A stretch of 64,000 bases of DNA from Agapanthus africanus (Eukaryota > Streptophyta > Magnoliopsida > Asparagales > Amaryllidaceae): contig CM057340.1 in assembly GCA_030015575.1 (NCBI GenBank), forward strand, positions 754,981,632 through 755,045,631, read 5' to 3'. Position 1 is the stretch's first letter. The number at the start of each line of letters is the position of its first letter. Both the position numbers and the translations under genes were made by a program. The notes beneath the pieces are model-generated. The model was not told where the DNA came from, did no database searches, and saw nothing but the letters and a program-made list of their open reading frames with translations. Below, piece by piece: positions 10,039 to 21,839 of this stretch.

Positions 10039-11961
10039 TTATTTTTTATAGAAAAAGAAAACAAAAAAATATATATATACAACAAGGTTCCCTCCAAACT
10101 TAAGCTTGGCCTTACACAAGACAAAGGTTAGCACCAACCATTCAAAAATCTTATCGTGGTAATGATCAAGTTGGTGAAAGAATCGGGTATAAAGGAAAGA
10201 AATGAGAAACACACGAGACCGTGTGGGAAGAAAGGTAGAATATGGTCTCGGTGGAGGAGAAGAATGGCGGAAAAGAGAAAGAAGGGTAGCACGATCTTGA
10301 GGGCGTAAATCGAGTGAATAAATTAGCACAATTTGTGATGACCGATGTGTTAAAAACGATTGTGCTAATCTATCAACCCGTCGAGAAATGTGGTCAAATC
10401 CCTCAAGATTCGCAAGAAGGCATGGGTACGCCGAACTTGGTATTGGAGATGAAAGTATAACGGTCTCTTGTACGGTCGGAACGATAGGAAGGACGAAAGG
10501 GAGTGAATTAGGGATAGTCTCATTCTCACCGTAGTAAACTGTTTCGAACTTAAAAGATTTCATCAATGGTTCGAAACTACTGTAAGCAACCGAGTCTGAT
10601 GGTTCAACTAACTCATCTGAAAATTCAAAGGACTCAAACTCGGGCGGTGAGTCATCAACATCGTCCGAAAAAGTGAAACACTCGTAAGTGTTATTGTCTG
10701 TGAGAACTGTGTCAGATTCAAAGGAAAATTTTTCAAGCTCACAGTCTTCAAGCGTGGTCGGAACGATGGAAACGAGGGAGGGTGATATAACAGTTAAAGG
10801 TTCAGGAGGATGAATTGGAAAATCGGACACATCAAACAAAAATGGTTCAACCTCAATATGATCCTCAAAACTCTCCTCAATACTATCCTTATAATTCTCT
10901 TCAAAATTCAACTCATCCATGCTATTATCATCAAAATCAAGACGCATATGAAGTTCGGGAGATACAATTAATGACTCGGGATGATGAATTGGACATAAAA
11001 TTTCAATCAAATCGACAGGTTCATCATCCGAAATATTCCCGGCGTCTATATCCTCAATCAAGTGAAAATCAATTTTTTCTGACACCTCATCAAAAGCATG
11101 GATATTTATCAATTTAGGTTCTAGAGTGGAGGTGTAAAGGTCAAACGGATTAGGTGCGCTTTCACTTGAAAAGGGTTCCTCATAATCTGGAAAATCAAGC
11201 ACTACAAAATCACACAACTCGTTTTTATTTTCAACTGGTGAATCATTTGGGACAATCGATGGAAAACCGGAGTTGTGGGCTTCAATTGGGTATGGGTAGG
11301 TTTGATTTAGAAATCCTTTCACATTCTCACTCTGTCCAACTGCCTCCTTATACATTGAAAAATTTGAAGCTAGTTGGAAACTAGCTACCGATTCACTAGG
11401 TTGCATAAGGGCGGCCACGGACGCTTCCACATTCCTAGTTATTTTGTTTGTTGCTAAGATATAAGCCTCCAACGACTCTTCCAAACTCGACTTGGGTGGT
11501 AAGGGGGTTTCGGTAAAACATTTGAAATTGTTTGGATATGTGAAACTCCCAAAAGGCTGTGTAGAAACGGTGTCTAGTGACGGTGGGAAAGTCGGGTAGG
11601 ACTGGTAGGAATTGGATGGTTGGACAGGAGTAGGGTCAACAGTTGGATAAAAAGGTGAATGGACTTGTTGACCCCTAGAACTAGATGTGTGGAGAGGGGT
11701 GAAAGATCGGCTACGAGATTGAGCAATATGCTCAGCAATGGACATCGGTTTAGGAGTTACAGCAGGATTTGGAAAAGTGGTGTCAACGTACGAAGGTGGT
11801 GAAGGTTGATAAGGTTGACACAAAGTGGGTTGCAATGTCAAACTGTTTCTCCTAGACGCTTCTATTTGATCTTTCAAAGATATTTTTGGCATGGAAGGAT
11901 TTTCTTTAAATCGACCGAAACAATTGACGTACGAAGCAAAGTTAGGTTCGGGATACCAAAG
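10039..11961 (-). CDS. E1-encoded long ORF, unknown function, split from its start by a solo LTR
   Basis: An uninterrupted frame of about 640 codons runs leftward from the solo-LTR edge. The original start is most likely the ATG at 15734 on the far side of the insertion: taking out the LTR and one CAAAG copy joins the two parts in frame for about 651 residues. As it stands, the LTR tail supplies an ATG at 12006 and 15 foreign residues in frame. The protein is Pro/Ser-rich at the N-terminus (YPEPNFASYVNCFGRF near the start), strongly acidic in the middle (many D/E/F clusters such as FEFSDELVEPSDSV) and basic to hydrophobic at the C-terminus (CKAKLKFGGNLV). No gag, protease, RT, RNase H or integrase motif, zinc finger or signal peptide is visible. 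I do not recognise the family. The open length in A/T-rich DNA argues against chance. Confidence 0.7.
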   Translation of the reverse strand, partial: LWYPEPNFASYVNCFGRFKENPSMPKISLKDQIEASRRNSLTLQPTLCQPYQPSPPSYVDTTFPNPAVTPKPMSIAEHIAQSRSRSFTPLHTSSSRGQQVHSPFYPTVDPTPVQPSNSYQSYPTFPPSLDTVSTQPFGSFTYPNNFKCFTETPLPPKSSLEESLEAYILATNKITRNVEASVAALMQPSESVASFQLASNFSMYKEAVGQSENVKGFLNQTYPYPIEAHNSGFPSIVPNDSPVENKNELCDFVVLDFPDYEEPFSSESAPNPFDLYTSTLEPKLINIHAFDEVSEKIDFHLIEDIDAGNISDDEPVDLIEILCPIHHPESLIVSPELHMRLDFDDNSMDELNFEENYKDSIEESFEDHIEVEPFLFDVSDFPIHPPEPLTVISPSLVSIVPTTLEDCELEKFSFESDTVLTDNNTYECFTFSDDVDDSPPEFESFEFSDELVEPSDSVAYSSFEPLMKSFKFETVYYGENETIPNSLPFVLPIVPTVQETVILSSPIPSSAYPCLLANLEGFDHISRRVDRLAQSFLTHRSSQIVLIYSLDLRPQDRATLLSLFRHSSPPPRPYSTFLPTRSRVFLISFLYTRFFHQLDHYHDKIFEWLVLTFVLCKAKLKFGGNLVVYIYFFVFFFYKK

Positions 11962-14900
11962 TGTCACGTCCCGCTTCCCAAAATACGGAATACGAGGGGT
12001 TGACAAGGCCAGTCATGCTCCTACGGTCAAGGATACATCCTGTCGTAGTCACACTTCGGCTTCTAGCTTTACATGGTAATCAGTAAATAATGCGCAGGCA
12101 CTGAGAAATGCAGTAACTGAAACGAAACAATATAAAGAACTGACCTGATGGAAACAAAAGAGTATAACTCTGGATAGCTAATCAAGGTGTCCGTGATGTG
12201 CGTCTGGTCCTGGTCCCGGCTAAATCCTTTCCTCACACTGAGCATGCATACTCAGGTCGTCAGAGCGACACAATACCAATATAATATATAAATCCAAGTG
12301 ACAAATCGAACAATGATAATAGGTATATATGACAGTAAATCAAGACGGTATAGTTATGAACATGCAGTAATCAAGAAGTGTCTAATAGATTAGGTGAACA
12401 GTAAAACAGTAAAATAATATGCCAAGTATGTCAACACAGTAAGTAATGTATATCAATGCCAGTATCCCTATCAGTCTCTAAGTCTCACTGTATAGGTCAC
12501 TAAGCCTAACGTCAGTCCAAGTGTGAGAGTCAACCACTCGCGAGTGTCCTCCACCCAAGGGTAGGACCCAAAGGCAAGGGACCACGGGCCCAACATGTAA
12601 CTCACGGTAATAATCATGTTCCCTGTAAATCTCCATATATCTCCATGTATATAAGCCGGCATGGGACTCCCGAGATTATGTTGAACTCACACTCAAACTA
12701 CCCCACACCCCGTGGTCTACATCAAACGCTAACCATAACCTCAAATACCAATCGGTCTGTGACAAGTCTGCGCGAGAACTGGAGACAGGATCTCCATCAA
12801 GCATGTCCCGATTAATACCCAAGATAAATGGCAGTGTCTGGTGCCTTATCTGTGACACCCATGCAAGAGCTTCCATAAGTGTCCCATACCACTTATAGTC
12901 ACACGTACACGCGTCCCACAGACGTCGACAATGCAATAGAATAATAAGGTTCACTGATTGTGTACAAGTACGTGTCACTACCACTTATTCACTCATGCAC
13001 GAACACTACGTACTTGGCACAATCATCACTAATACCTAACACTGGGTAATGCACATAATCACTAGGTTATCAATGCAGTGACATATGTATGATATGATGA
13101 GGAAACAGTATGTAAAGCATAATTAAGATGTCATAAATCAGTATTCTACTACTTGCATAATTTATCATAAATCAAACGCGTACAGTTTAGCGAAACAATA
13201 AACGGAGAATAAATAGTACGTTCAATTATCTATCCAGCGAATTTGGTTTCACGCCAATCGGTTTTAGGATCACTAATTATGGCCATTTCATTTTAAGCGT
13301 TCACGGCTGGAAATCCGGTTTCAGAATCGGAAGTCCGTTTCGCAACGCATTTTAACCCCAGTAGGGATCAGAATTTAGCGACGCTACAGTTGAATGAAAT
13401 CTAGAGTTTTCAGTAAGGTTTTCAACGCAATAGACGTATTCTCAATCGCATCTGTACGTCAGGAGATATACACTGTTCAATACTAGTATGTCAATTCTTA
13501 TTCTGTTGGGACTGTTATACGTCTCCATCTTTTAAATTACAGATTAAATAGCAAACGATGACGAAACAGGATGAAACTACTTGTGTTATCTAGATAAAAG
13601 ATTCACCTTTAATAAACTATGGAGTTCTGCAATCTACAAGTTAAGAAAACAGGGTGGTACCCCTTTACGGGACAGCACACAGTAAACAGAGTCGCTCTGG
13701 ACTGCAGTCCAAAGTCGCTCTCCGATCCAAATATTGTCACCATTTAAGTATAGAAACTAATAGAAACTTGCATAGGGTTATAGTTCGTCGAGTCGTCTTC
13801 GATTTAAGCCCTCGAACGTATCATTACAGTATGTACATAATTTATGGTGATTTTAACGGTTTTCAGGTACAAGAAATTTCCAGTTTTACAGGTATACTTG
13901 GGGGTAGTCGTTTTAGTCGTTAATAGTCGTATTTTCCAGAGAAATTTGTACAAGGTATTCATCACTACACGGGCCAATATAAACAATCCAGTTACGCCAA
14001 ATTAGGTGAGTATTTTCATTGGGATGATGTATCGAACAGGTACGTCATATAATTTATCGGGAAAAGTAACTACGGAATCTATACGATTTTAGTTTGTAAC
14101 AAATATAATTTAGCATGTAGCAAGTAGAGAACTTGCCTGGAGACGTTTTGGGGCACACGGCAGTGGCAACGACACACGTGCGGCAACAACGACAAGATTT
14201 GGCCTCGGCTTGAACTTGGTGGCACATGCTCGGTTTATAGGAGTGTGAGAGAGAAAGAGATGGGGTTGTAGAGAGATAGAGAGATTGAGAGGGGGCCGAG
14301 AGAGTGATATAGAGAGAGAGAGTGTGAGAAAGAGAGACAGAGAGAGCTAGAGTGAGAGAGAACTGGAGAGGGAGAGAAAGAGAAAGCCAGAGAGAGAGAA
14401 AGGGAGATCAAGAGAGAGAGAGAGAGAGAGAGAACACAGAGAGAGAGGGAGTGAGAGAGATCAGAGAGAGAGAGAGAGAGGCATAGAGTGAGAGAGATCA
14501 GAGAGAGAGAGAGAGAGTTAGAGAGAGAACAAGAGAGATTGAGAGAGAGAGAGAGAGTGAGAAAGAGAGAGACAGTGAGAAAGAGAGGGAGATGTAGAGA
14601 AGTGATGGCGACGACGATGACGACGATGATGATGATAAGCTGCGGTCGACGATGGTGGTAGTCGGGAAGGAGAGGGGTGACCGGAGGTGGCTCGACGTTG
14701 GGTCGTCGGGAAAAGCTCGAAGCTCGGAGGAGGAGTGTCGGGTTCTGGTGACGCAGGACAGCGAGGGTGCAGGCGAGGTTGGTGGGGATGACGACGATGA
14801 TGGCTGCGTCGAGAGCAAGGAGGTAGTGCGGCGGCGAAGGTTCTAGGTCGCGGGGAGTCTTGGTGACGGCTGAATGTGCAGGGGCTCTGTGAGGAGGTGG

Positions 14901-15696
14901 GGTGGAGAGATCGAAGAGGAGGTGAGGTGGCGACTGTGATGCCGGCGATGATAGCGACGGCGACGTGGCGATCGCGGGCACGGGTATGGGTTCGAGATGA
15001 AGAAAGGGGAAGAGAAGAATGGGAGAAAGAGAGAGAGAACGTGAAGGGAGAGAGATAGGGAAGATGAGGGAATCGCGAGGGGGCGCGTCGTGGGGTAACG
15101 GCGCTGCGACGTGGGCGCGAGCGTTGGCGACGGAAGCGGCGGAGATCGCGGATCGCGAGCGGGGGAAAAGGAGGTAGCCGTTGGGGGAAGATTGGCACTG
15201 TAGGTGGCGGGTTGGGTAGGAGGCGCGGGTGTGGGTTGAAGGAAGTTGGGCCGGGCCGCGATTAAAATAAAAGAATTGTAATGAATTGGGAAAGAGGGCC
15301 GGGCCAGAGAAAGAATTAAAAGAATTTGGTGAGAAAGGAGGGAGTGGGCCGCAGGGAATTAATAAAATGAAGGAAAGAAAGGGCCGGGCCAGAGAAATAA
15401 AAATCAAAGAATGAATAAGAAAAAGGAAGGGGGCTGGGGCTTAAAGAAACAAAATAGGGGAAGAATGGGTTGGGTTTTTTTGGAAAGGAAATAAGTTTAT
15501 AAAAGAAGATGGGCTGAGGGAATTAGTTGAAAAAAAAGAAGATATAATAGGGTTTGGGTTTTAGGGTTTTATTGATAAAAGGAAAATAGGGTTTTAAAAT
15601 ATTTAAAATGGTTTATAACCATAAATAAATAAATTTGTAATTAACCCTTCTTATAAAAAATATGAATATTGATGTATAAAAAAACCGGGTATTACA
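11962..15696 (-). mobile_element. Solo LTR of a Tekay/Del-like chromovirus inside E1
   Basis: The minus strand starts TGTAATACCCGG (15696) and ends GGGACGTGACA (11962), 3735 bp. It is flanked by CAAAG on both sides (11957-11961, 15697-15701), a perfect target duplication. Only one LTR is present with no internal region, so it is the product of LTR-LTR recombination. It includes a long GA-rich microsatellite block (about 14250-14600) and a G/C-rich block (14600-15250). The long frames in these blocks are simple-sequence artefacts. Confidence 0.92.
14250..14600. repeat. GA-rich microsatellite in solo LTR
   Basis: About 350 bp of nearly pure purine GAGAGA sequence. The equivalent sits near 41580-41810 in the other large solo LTR and near 545-581 in the edge LTR, so it is a feature of this LTR family. 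Confidence 0.9.
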
Positions 15697-15701
15697 CAAA
15701 G

Positions 15702-16590
15702 TTTGGCAAGTGATTTATGATTTGGGGTACCCATGATAGAAGAAAGGGGAAAAGAAAGAATATAGGTGGTGCAAGGATTTCTTAGTGACAAAAATTTGCA
15801 AGTTATTAAAAAAGATTTTTCCTTTTTCCTTTTTCGTTATTTGGAAATTGTTGCAAAAAGATTTTTGATAAAAAATATGCAAACAGGAAAGATTACTTGC
15901 AATCAATTATTATGTTAAGCATATCACAAAGAATCCTGCATAACAATTCATGTTAGGGGAAAAGAAGGAAGGTTGGGTGGTGCAAGGATTTCCTAGAGGC
16001 AAAAATGTGCAAGTTGTTAAAAAAAATTTCTTTTTCCGTTTGCTCTATATTTGGAAATTTCTCTTTTGCAAAAAGATTTTCGAGAAAAGATATGCAAACA
16101 GAAAATATTACTTGCAATCAATTTCTATGTTAAGCGAGGCGCAAAAAATCCTGCACAAGACTTGTTAGTTGGAAGGGAAAAGATTTTTAGCGCGAAGAAT
16201 TCTGCAGAAGATTTGACAAAAAGATATATGGGGATTTGCATAGGGGAGAAAGAGGAAACAAACCGACAAAATTTCGCGCGCTGATGTCACAAGGGGGCCG
16301 TGGAAGGGCGGCGGGAGCGCGCTTAGGCCGCGGTTTAGCGGTGGGATGGAGAGATCAGGCCTCTGAAAAAATTCTGTAGCTCTTTACTTGCAATCCCTCT
16401 CTGTTTTGATATATCTTTTTCTGTTTCGCACTCTGGATTTTTCCAGATCCGTTAATCCTGCAAAGATTCACACGAGAAACCCTTCCAAAAATAACAGATG
16501 ATATATTTTTATATTTTTTGATTTTTCAGTTTTTATGATTTTTTTTAATTTTAGATTAACCCGAAATCGCAAAAAGGAAATAACACGCCA
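15702..16590 (-). other. E1 5' leader
   Basis: Untranslated leader between the primer site and the probable start codon at 15734. Two related stretches of roughly 150-180 bp repeat here: GGTGCAAGGATTTC near 15768 and 15980, and CTTGCAATCAATT near 15895 and 16110. No other coding frame is supported. Confidence 0.6.
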
Positions 16591-16608
16591 TCTCCGGCAA
16601 CGGCGCCA
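16591..16608 (-). other. E1 primer binding site, Asp-tRNA type
   Basis: The minus strand reads TGGCGCCGTTGCCGGAGA, one base from the common plant gypsy primer site TGGCGCCGTTGCCGGGGA, two bases inside the LTR end at 16611. Confidence 0.92.
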
Positions 16609-16610
16609 TT

Positions 16611-17606
16611 TGATTTGATCTCAAAAACTATCTATAACCGCAATCAAGAACGGCGTCGCTTTGCAGCTAGCCGGTGGATACGGGTCGGTCCACAGGAATG
16701 TTGTGAATTTCCTAGTCGCTCTTACGAGTTAATTCCGAACGGTGTGAATGGATTAGTTAAATCTAAAAACTAAATTAATCTAGGGCAATTGAATTAAAGA
16801 TCTAACTATCTAATTAGGGCAGATAATAAATTTAACCTAGGGCAAGGAATTAAATTTAACTAGGGCAAGGAATTAAATTTAACCTAGGGCAGAGAATGAA
16901 AAATTACCTAGGGCAAGAATTGAAATTACCTACTTATTTTATAGATGGCCCTCTCCAAACATCAACGCAGGGTTGTCAGATCTAAATAGATGAATTGAAA
17001 AGAGGCATCGATGCTCTCCAAAAGAAATCTAAATTTTATTCATAGAATGAGGCATAGGGAGGCATAGCCTTTACAATGATTTAGAGTTCCTATTTATAGA
17101 GAATAGGAAACCCTATGTTACAATTGATTCGCACGTCTACATTTACCAAAATATCCTTAGGAAGACCTAGTCAAAGTAGACTCCAAGCTTTGGTAAAATT
17201 TTATGTCACTGTCTCTTTAAAAGGAAGTATTGGGCCTTGAAATTTCTTTTGTTGGCTCTTCTATTTTTAGGCTTCCTTATTATTTGGTTCTTTTATTAAA
17301 ATACCTTCTATGTTTCTTCCAGATCTCCAGTGAACAATTGCGGTGGACTTTTAACCGTTTGCTTTGTAATCTTGGACCTTGTATTGCCTTGTACTTTGTG
17401 AATTTTATCTTTGATATAGGCTTGATCAAGAGTCTTCTGTTTGTTGGTCAAAATCCACTTTTGCATCGTCTTTTCATCATTTTCACTGTTTTCTGTCCAA
17501 GAACCTGTAACCTGTAATATGTAGCAGACATGCGTCAAAAGTACCTGTTTATTTATAAAACGAATAAGAATAGGGAATATAATAATGCAATATTATGGTA
17601 TGAACA
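16611..17606 (-). mobile_element. E1 5' LTR
   Basis: 996 bp, TGTTCATACC at 17606 to GATCAAATCA at 16611 on the minus strand, followed by the primer site. It has an internal run of GGGCAAGGAATTAAATTTAAC-type repeats near 16800-16920, also present in the partner LTR. Confidence 0.93.
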
Positions 17607-18096
17607 GAAGACAAAATTGGTTGCCTCGATATAGGAAGCCCTCTTGTTGGTGGTAGTCATCGCTTGCTCCGTGGATGGAGCACTTCTCCCACATTTCAGC
17701 AAAATCTTCATCTTCGGGGTATAATTCCTTGAGTTGCCAAAACCAACCAACTCGTTATGCAAAGTAGCAAGAGGGAAGCTCTTCGGTTTAAGGTGTCCGC
17801 TACTTTGTTTAACTCTCCGGCTTTATGATTGAGTACAAATGTGAACCGTTGGAGGTACCCGATCCAGTGCGCATGCATCTTGTTGATGGTCTTTTGGACT
17901 TCAATGAATTTAAGCACTTGGTTGTCGGTGTTGAGGATAAACTCCATTTGGACGAGGTAATGCTCGCATTGCTTCAACGCTTGTATGATAGAGTAAAATT
18001 CTAGTTCGTACATCGACCGCCTTTTTCTTGCGTCGCTGAGCTTCTTACTCTTGTAAACGATGGATCTTTTGTCTTGCATTAGGACTGCTCCCATGC
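17607..18096 (-). pseudogene. C2 chromovirus RNase H and RNase H-integrase linker
   Basis: The frame at 18094-17708 (minus) starts MGAVLMQDKRSIVYKSKKLS and continues through the RNase H motifs YELEFYSIIQALKQCEHYL, ILNTDNQVLKFI and LNKVADTLNRRASLL, as in CRM/Galadriel-type chromoviruses. The expected aspartate in TDNQ is present. After a frameshift the linker towards integrase can be followed to the E1 insertion (…YIEATNFVF). The gene continues at 7617. The right edge is the target duplication of the solo LTR at 18097. Confidence 0.82.
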
Positions 18097-19681
18097 TGAT
18101 TGTTAGGATACGTGCGTGTTCAAGTTTAGTTTAAAATACCGCAATCAAGACGGTTTCGCTTGTAGCTAGCCGGTTGAGTACGGGTCGTCCGCAGGGAGAT
18201 GGGAATCTTTTTCTATGTGTTTTTCGACGAGTTAAGTCCGGTTGTTCAGATTTTGTTGTGGTTATCTAAGTGTTAAGTTGATATTTAAAGAGAGCTTGTT
18301 AGGGTTAGGATTAGGTTAGTTTGAGTTAGGAGTCTCCACATCTTTCGTTGCCCCACTTAATATCGGTGTTACGGTAATCGGCAACAACGGGGATTAGCAC
18401 GACTAGGAAGGACTTTGCGAGTATAAGCTAGGCTTTCCAACGCATAAGTCTTCCTTTTGGTGCTTGTCCGTCCGTTCTTGGCTCTTATCCATAACCTCCG
18501 GTTAATTCAACCACAACCGGTCTCACTACGGAATCACCGCTATCATGTAGGATAGGGTGCCGTAAGGAGCGGATTGTGGTTCAATTAACGGGAGTCGATT
18601 CAAGTTGTTGGGCAAGGAAAGAGTGAGAGAGATTTCCTTCTCTCAAACTTCCCTTATCCTACCCTAACAAGTAAAGAACTACTCACACTTCATGATAGGA
18701 AAAACAAAACAACACAAAAGAGGAAGATAGAAAGAAGGAGATTAGAAGAATACGACTAACTGTTTGCGACCTCACCTTGGCGAGGATCGAGCGTAAGTAT
18801 CATTGTCGTATGTAAGGATAAAAAAAAAGAGAAGAAAGAAACAACAAAGAAATAACAACAACTACTTAACGAATTTAAAGTTACAACAATTATAACAAGT
18901 AAAGAAAGAGGCAAGCATGATAATAATAAAAATGGTCTTCTTTATTCATCACTCTTCACTCAAAAGCTCACTACAAGTTTAATGGAGAAGAGGTGAGAAG
19001 AGGAAGAAGAACAACACTAAAACTAGGCAAAATGAGAATACAAAATTGGGCCCTTTCCTTCACAAAGTTCTGGGCTATTTATAGGCCAGAGAATGAAACC
19101 CTAGGGCAACCAACAGAACCCTGATGCAATGACCAAACTGCCCCTGAAAAGTCTCTGCCTGAACTGCCAGTACGGCCGCGGATCCGCCGCCTATAGCCGC
19201 CTATGGCCGCGGATCCGCGCCCCTATGGTGGTGTTAGGGTGTGGGCTTCTGAGGTTTTTCCTGGTCTCCTGTCCCCTCTTGTCTGGTGTGGGTATTTTCT
19301 GATAATTCATTCCTATTTCTTCCAGAATTTCTATTGAGCAAAGGTGGACTTTTTGTGGAGATTTTGTCATGATTTGCCTCGAGCTCCGCGTAGATCTCTT
19401 GGATCTTGTGCTACCATTGAGCCTTGTGCATGAGAATGACATTGATTTGACCTTTTGTCTTCCTATTGATATCTGGCAGCATACGGATGAAGAGCGGAGA
19501 CCGTGTTTTATCTGTGGTTGGCAAGAACCCGGATTATGTCGTGTTTTCCATGAATTTCACCGTTTTGGAACCGAGAACCTGTATCCTGCAATTGACTAGC
19601 AAACACGGCTCAAGAGTATCTACGGATATGCAATGTGATAAAAATTGGGCGGTATGAAAATGCAAAAATCTGATATGAACA
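18097..19681 (-). mobile_element. Solo LTR related to the E1 LTR
   Basis: A single 1585-bp LTR, minus strand TGTTCATATCAG (19681) to CCTAACAATCA (18097), inserted inside the C2 pol gene between RT and RNase H. Flanks are CATGC (18092-18096) and CACGC (19682-19686), a target duplication with one later change. It shares with the E1 LTR the terminal TGTTCATA, TGATT at the left edge, and the block ACCGCAATCAAGA-CGG … AGCTAGCCGGT. No internal region remains. Confidence 0.85.
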
Positions 19682-21506
19682 CACGCCAACGTTGCTTGCG
19701 TCAAAATCGACTTTGAATACCTTCTCAAAATCAGGCAAAGTGAGGACGGGGGCGGTTGTGGGCTTCTTATTTATGAGGTGGAAACATGCTTCAGCTTTGA
19801 GTGTCCAACGAATTGGTCCTTTCTTCATACACTCGGTGATTGGTGACATAATGGTGCTGAAATTTTTAACAAACCGATGGTAGAAGGTGGCAAGACCATG
19901 AAAACTGCGGATCTCGGTCACGGTAGTCTGTGTAGGCCAATCACAGATTGCACGGACCTTTTCCTCATCGACGGTGATTCCTTTCACGCTTACGACGTAT
20001 CCGAGAAAGATCAAACAGTTCGTCATGAAATATCATTTCTTGAGTTGGATGTACAATATATTTTCCTGTACTAGAAAAACCTTCCTCAGGTGCCTCATAT
20101 GATCTTCTTTATTATGGCTGAAAATTAAAATGTCATCAAAGTAAACGACTATGAATTTACCGATGAAGGGTTTTAGGACTTGGTTCATGAGCCGCATAAA
20201 GGTGCTTGGTGCGTTGGAGAGCCCGAACAGCATGACGAACCACTCATAGAGTCCTTCTTATGTCTTGAAGGCGGTCTTCCATTCATCTCCGTGTCGTATG
20301 CGAATTTGGTGGTAGCCGCTCTAGAGATCAATCTTTGAGAAGACACGAGCACCCGCCAATGTATCCAGCATGTCTTCTAGCCGAAGGATGGGGAATCAGT
20401 ACTTTATTATGATTTTGTTGATTGCTTGGCTATTGACATACATCCTCTATGTTCCGTCCTTGTTGGGTATGAGTAGCGCGTTAACGACACATAGACTAAG
20501 GCTCTCGCAAACAAAGACTTTCTTGAAGAGATTTCCACTTGCGCTTGTAGGATTTCATTCTCCTTGGGGCTCATGCAGTAGTGGGGAAGATTGGGAATTC
20601 ATGAGCCGGGTACGAGATCAATCTCTTGTTGAATATTCCGCATTCGTGGGAGTTCTTCGAGTAGATCGTCGGGTAGCACCCTTTTGAACTCTTCCAGCAG
20701 GGTCTTCACAGTGTCGGAAAGCGGGGATATCGAGGTTGAGTCTTCGCTTTTATCCACGATAACTATCATTTGCTGGACTTTAAATACTTCCCCTTCAAAT
20801 TCTTTTTTTTTTTGAGCATTACAAAAGAATCGCTTTCAGATTTTAGGGCTTTTGGCATAGGATCTTGCTTCAAAGCAATGATTCGGTGCCCCTTGTTTAT
20901 CTCCACAATGTTGACTCTTCCGCGGTATATGATGTCGTGGTCGTATTGTCACGATCTTCCCCAAATGAGGTGGCACATATCCATACAAACCACATCAAAG
21001 ATAACTTCATCGGAGTATAGGTTGCCGAAGGAGAAAGTGATGCCGCGCATCTTGGAGATGACTTGGCTATTACCGTGCCTGATCCATCCAATCTTGTACG
21101 GGTTCACCTTCTCTTAAGTAGGTGGTTGGAGTTTTTCCATCATGCTTTTCGAGATGACATTTTCGGTGCACCCTTTGTCGATGACGACGATACAAGTCTT
21201 TCCTTGCACGGTGCATTAGGTACAGAAGATGTTGTGCCGCTGAATTTATGTTTCTTCGTGGGGCACAAGCATGATACGATGGAGGACGAAGAAGAGGTGT
21301 TCGTCATTGTCTTGAGGCTCAAAATTTTTGTATCCTTCGACTTCTTCCTGCTGTCCATTATCTTCATCTAGGCTTCCGCCTTCAATTAGGCCCACCATTT
21401 GTCGAGTGGGACACACGTTGGATCTATATCTGAACCCATAACATCAGTAGCACTTGGGTCCCCTCGACTTCTCATACAGGTTGCCTTACAACTATAATGG
21501 TCCCAC
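19682..21506 (-). pseudogene. C2 chromovirus gag tail, protease and reverse transcriptase
   Basis: Minus strand, heavily frameshifted. From the right: a degraded zinc knuckle (KCY…CYGF…SNVCPTR, with a stop), then the protease region (CRKCTV/KERLVSSSSTKG-like and YDRDNTTT-like pieces), then RT with [20 protein letters not shown] and [11 protein letters not shown] (the YxDD box reads YFDD), and finally the connection domain [19 protein letters not shown] … [20 protein letters not shown] … [19 protein letters not shown]. Domain order and wording match CRM/Galadriel-type chromoviruses. The gene is cut on the left by the solo LTR and on the right, in gag, by the Tat LTR that begins at 21507. Confidence 0.82.
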
Positions 21507-21839
21507 TGTTCCCGCCAAATTTTTTTGGCACTGAGCTTGTTGTTCCCTTATAAAAATAAAGGGAAACCCCTACGTGTTAAACACGTGCACCCACATGCAA
21601 AGCATGTAGATACCGCCTTAGATAGGATTAAATCCTATATTTGGTCCTCACGTGTTTCCTACGTGAGCGCCAATGCCAGCCTATGTTAGGATTAAATCCT
21701 ATAGTAGCGCCTCACATAAAACACACGTGAGCGACGACGTGCAAAACACGCGAGTGACTATTTACAAAAGAATTAAATTCTTACGCGGCGCCCACGTGCA
21801 TAACACGTGAGCCTCAGTGCCCAAGTTAAATGGGGTAGA

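Larger units (their letters stand above)
7618..17606 (-). mobile_element. E1: complete non-autonomous LTR retrotransposon
   Basis: Two 996-bp LTRs (7618-8613 and 16611-17606) flank an internal region with an Asp-tRNA-type primer site at the right and a purine tract at the left, so the element is minus strand. Both flanks carry GAAGA (7613-7617, 17607-17611), a perfect 5-bp target duplication inside the C2 pol gene. Removing the solo LTR nested at 11962-15696 leaves an element of about 6.25 kb. Its only substantial coding frame is unrelated to gag or pol, so it must have moved with proteins from another element. By eye the LTRs differ at about 3% of positions. Confidence 0.92.

Noticed and set aside
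14235..15407. 390-codon minus-strand frame, Ser/Leu-rich
   Set aside because: Encoded by GA/CT microsatellite and G/C-rich repeats inside the solo LTR 11962-15696; overlapping frames are open too, and composition is pure simple sequence.
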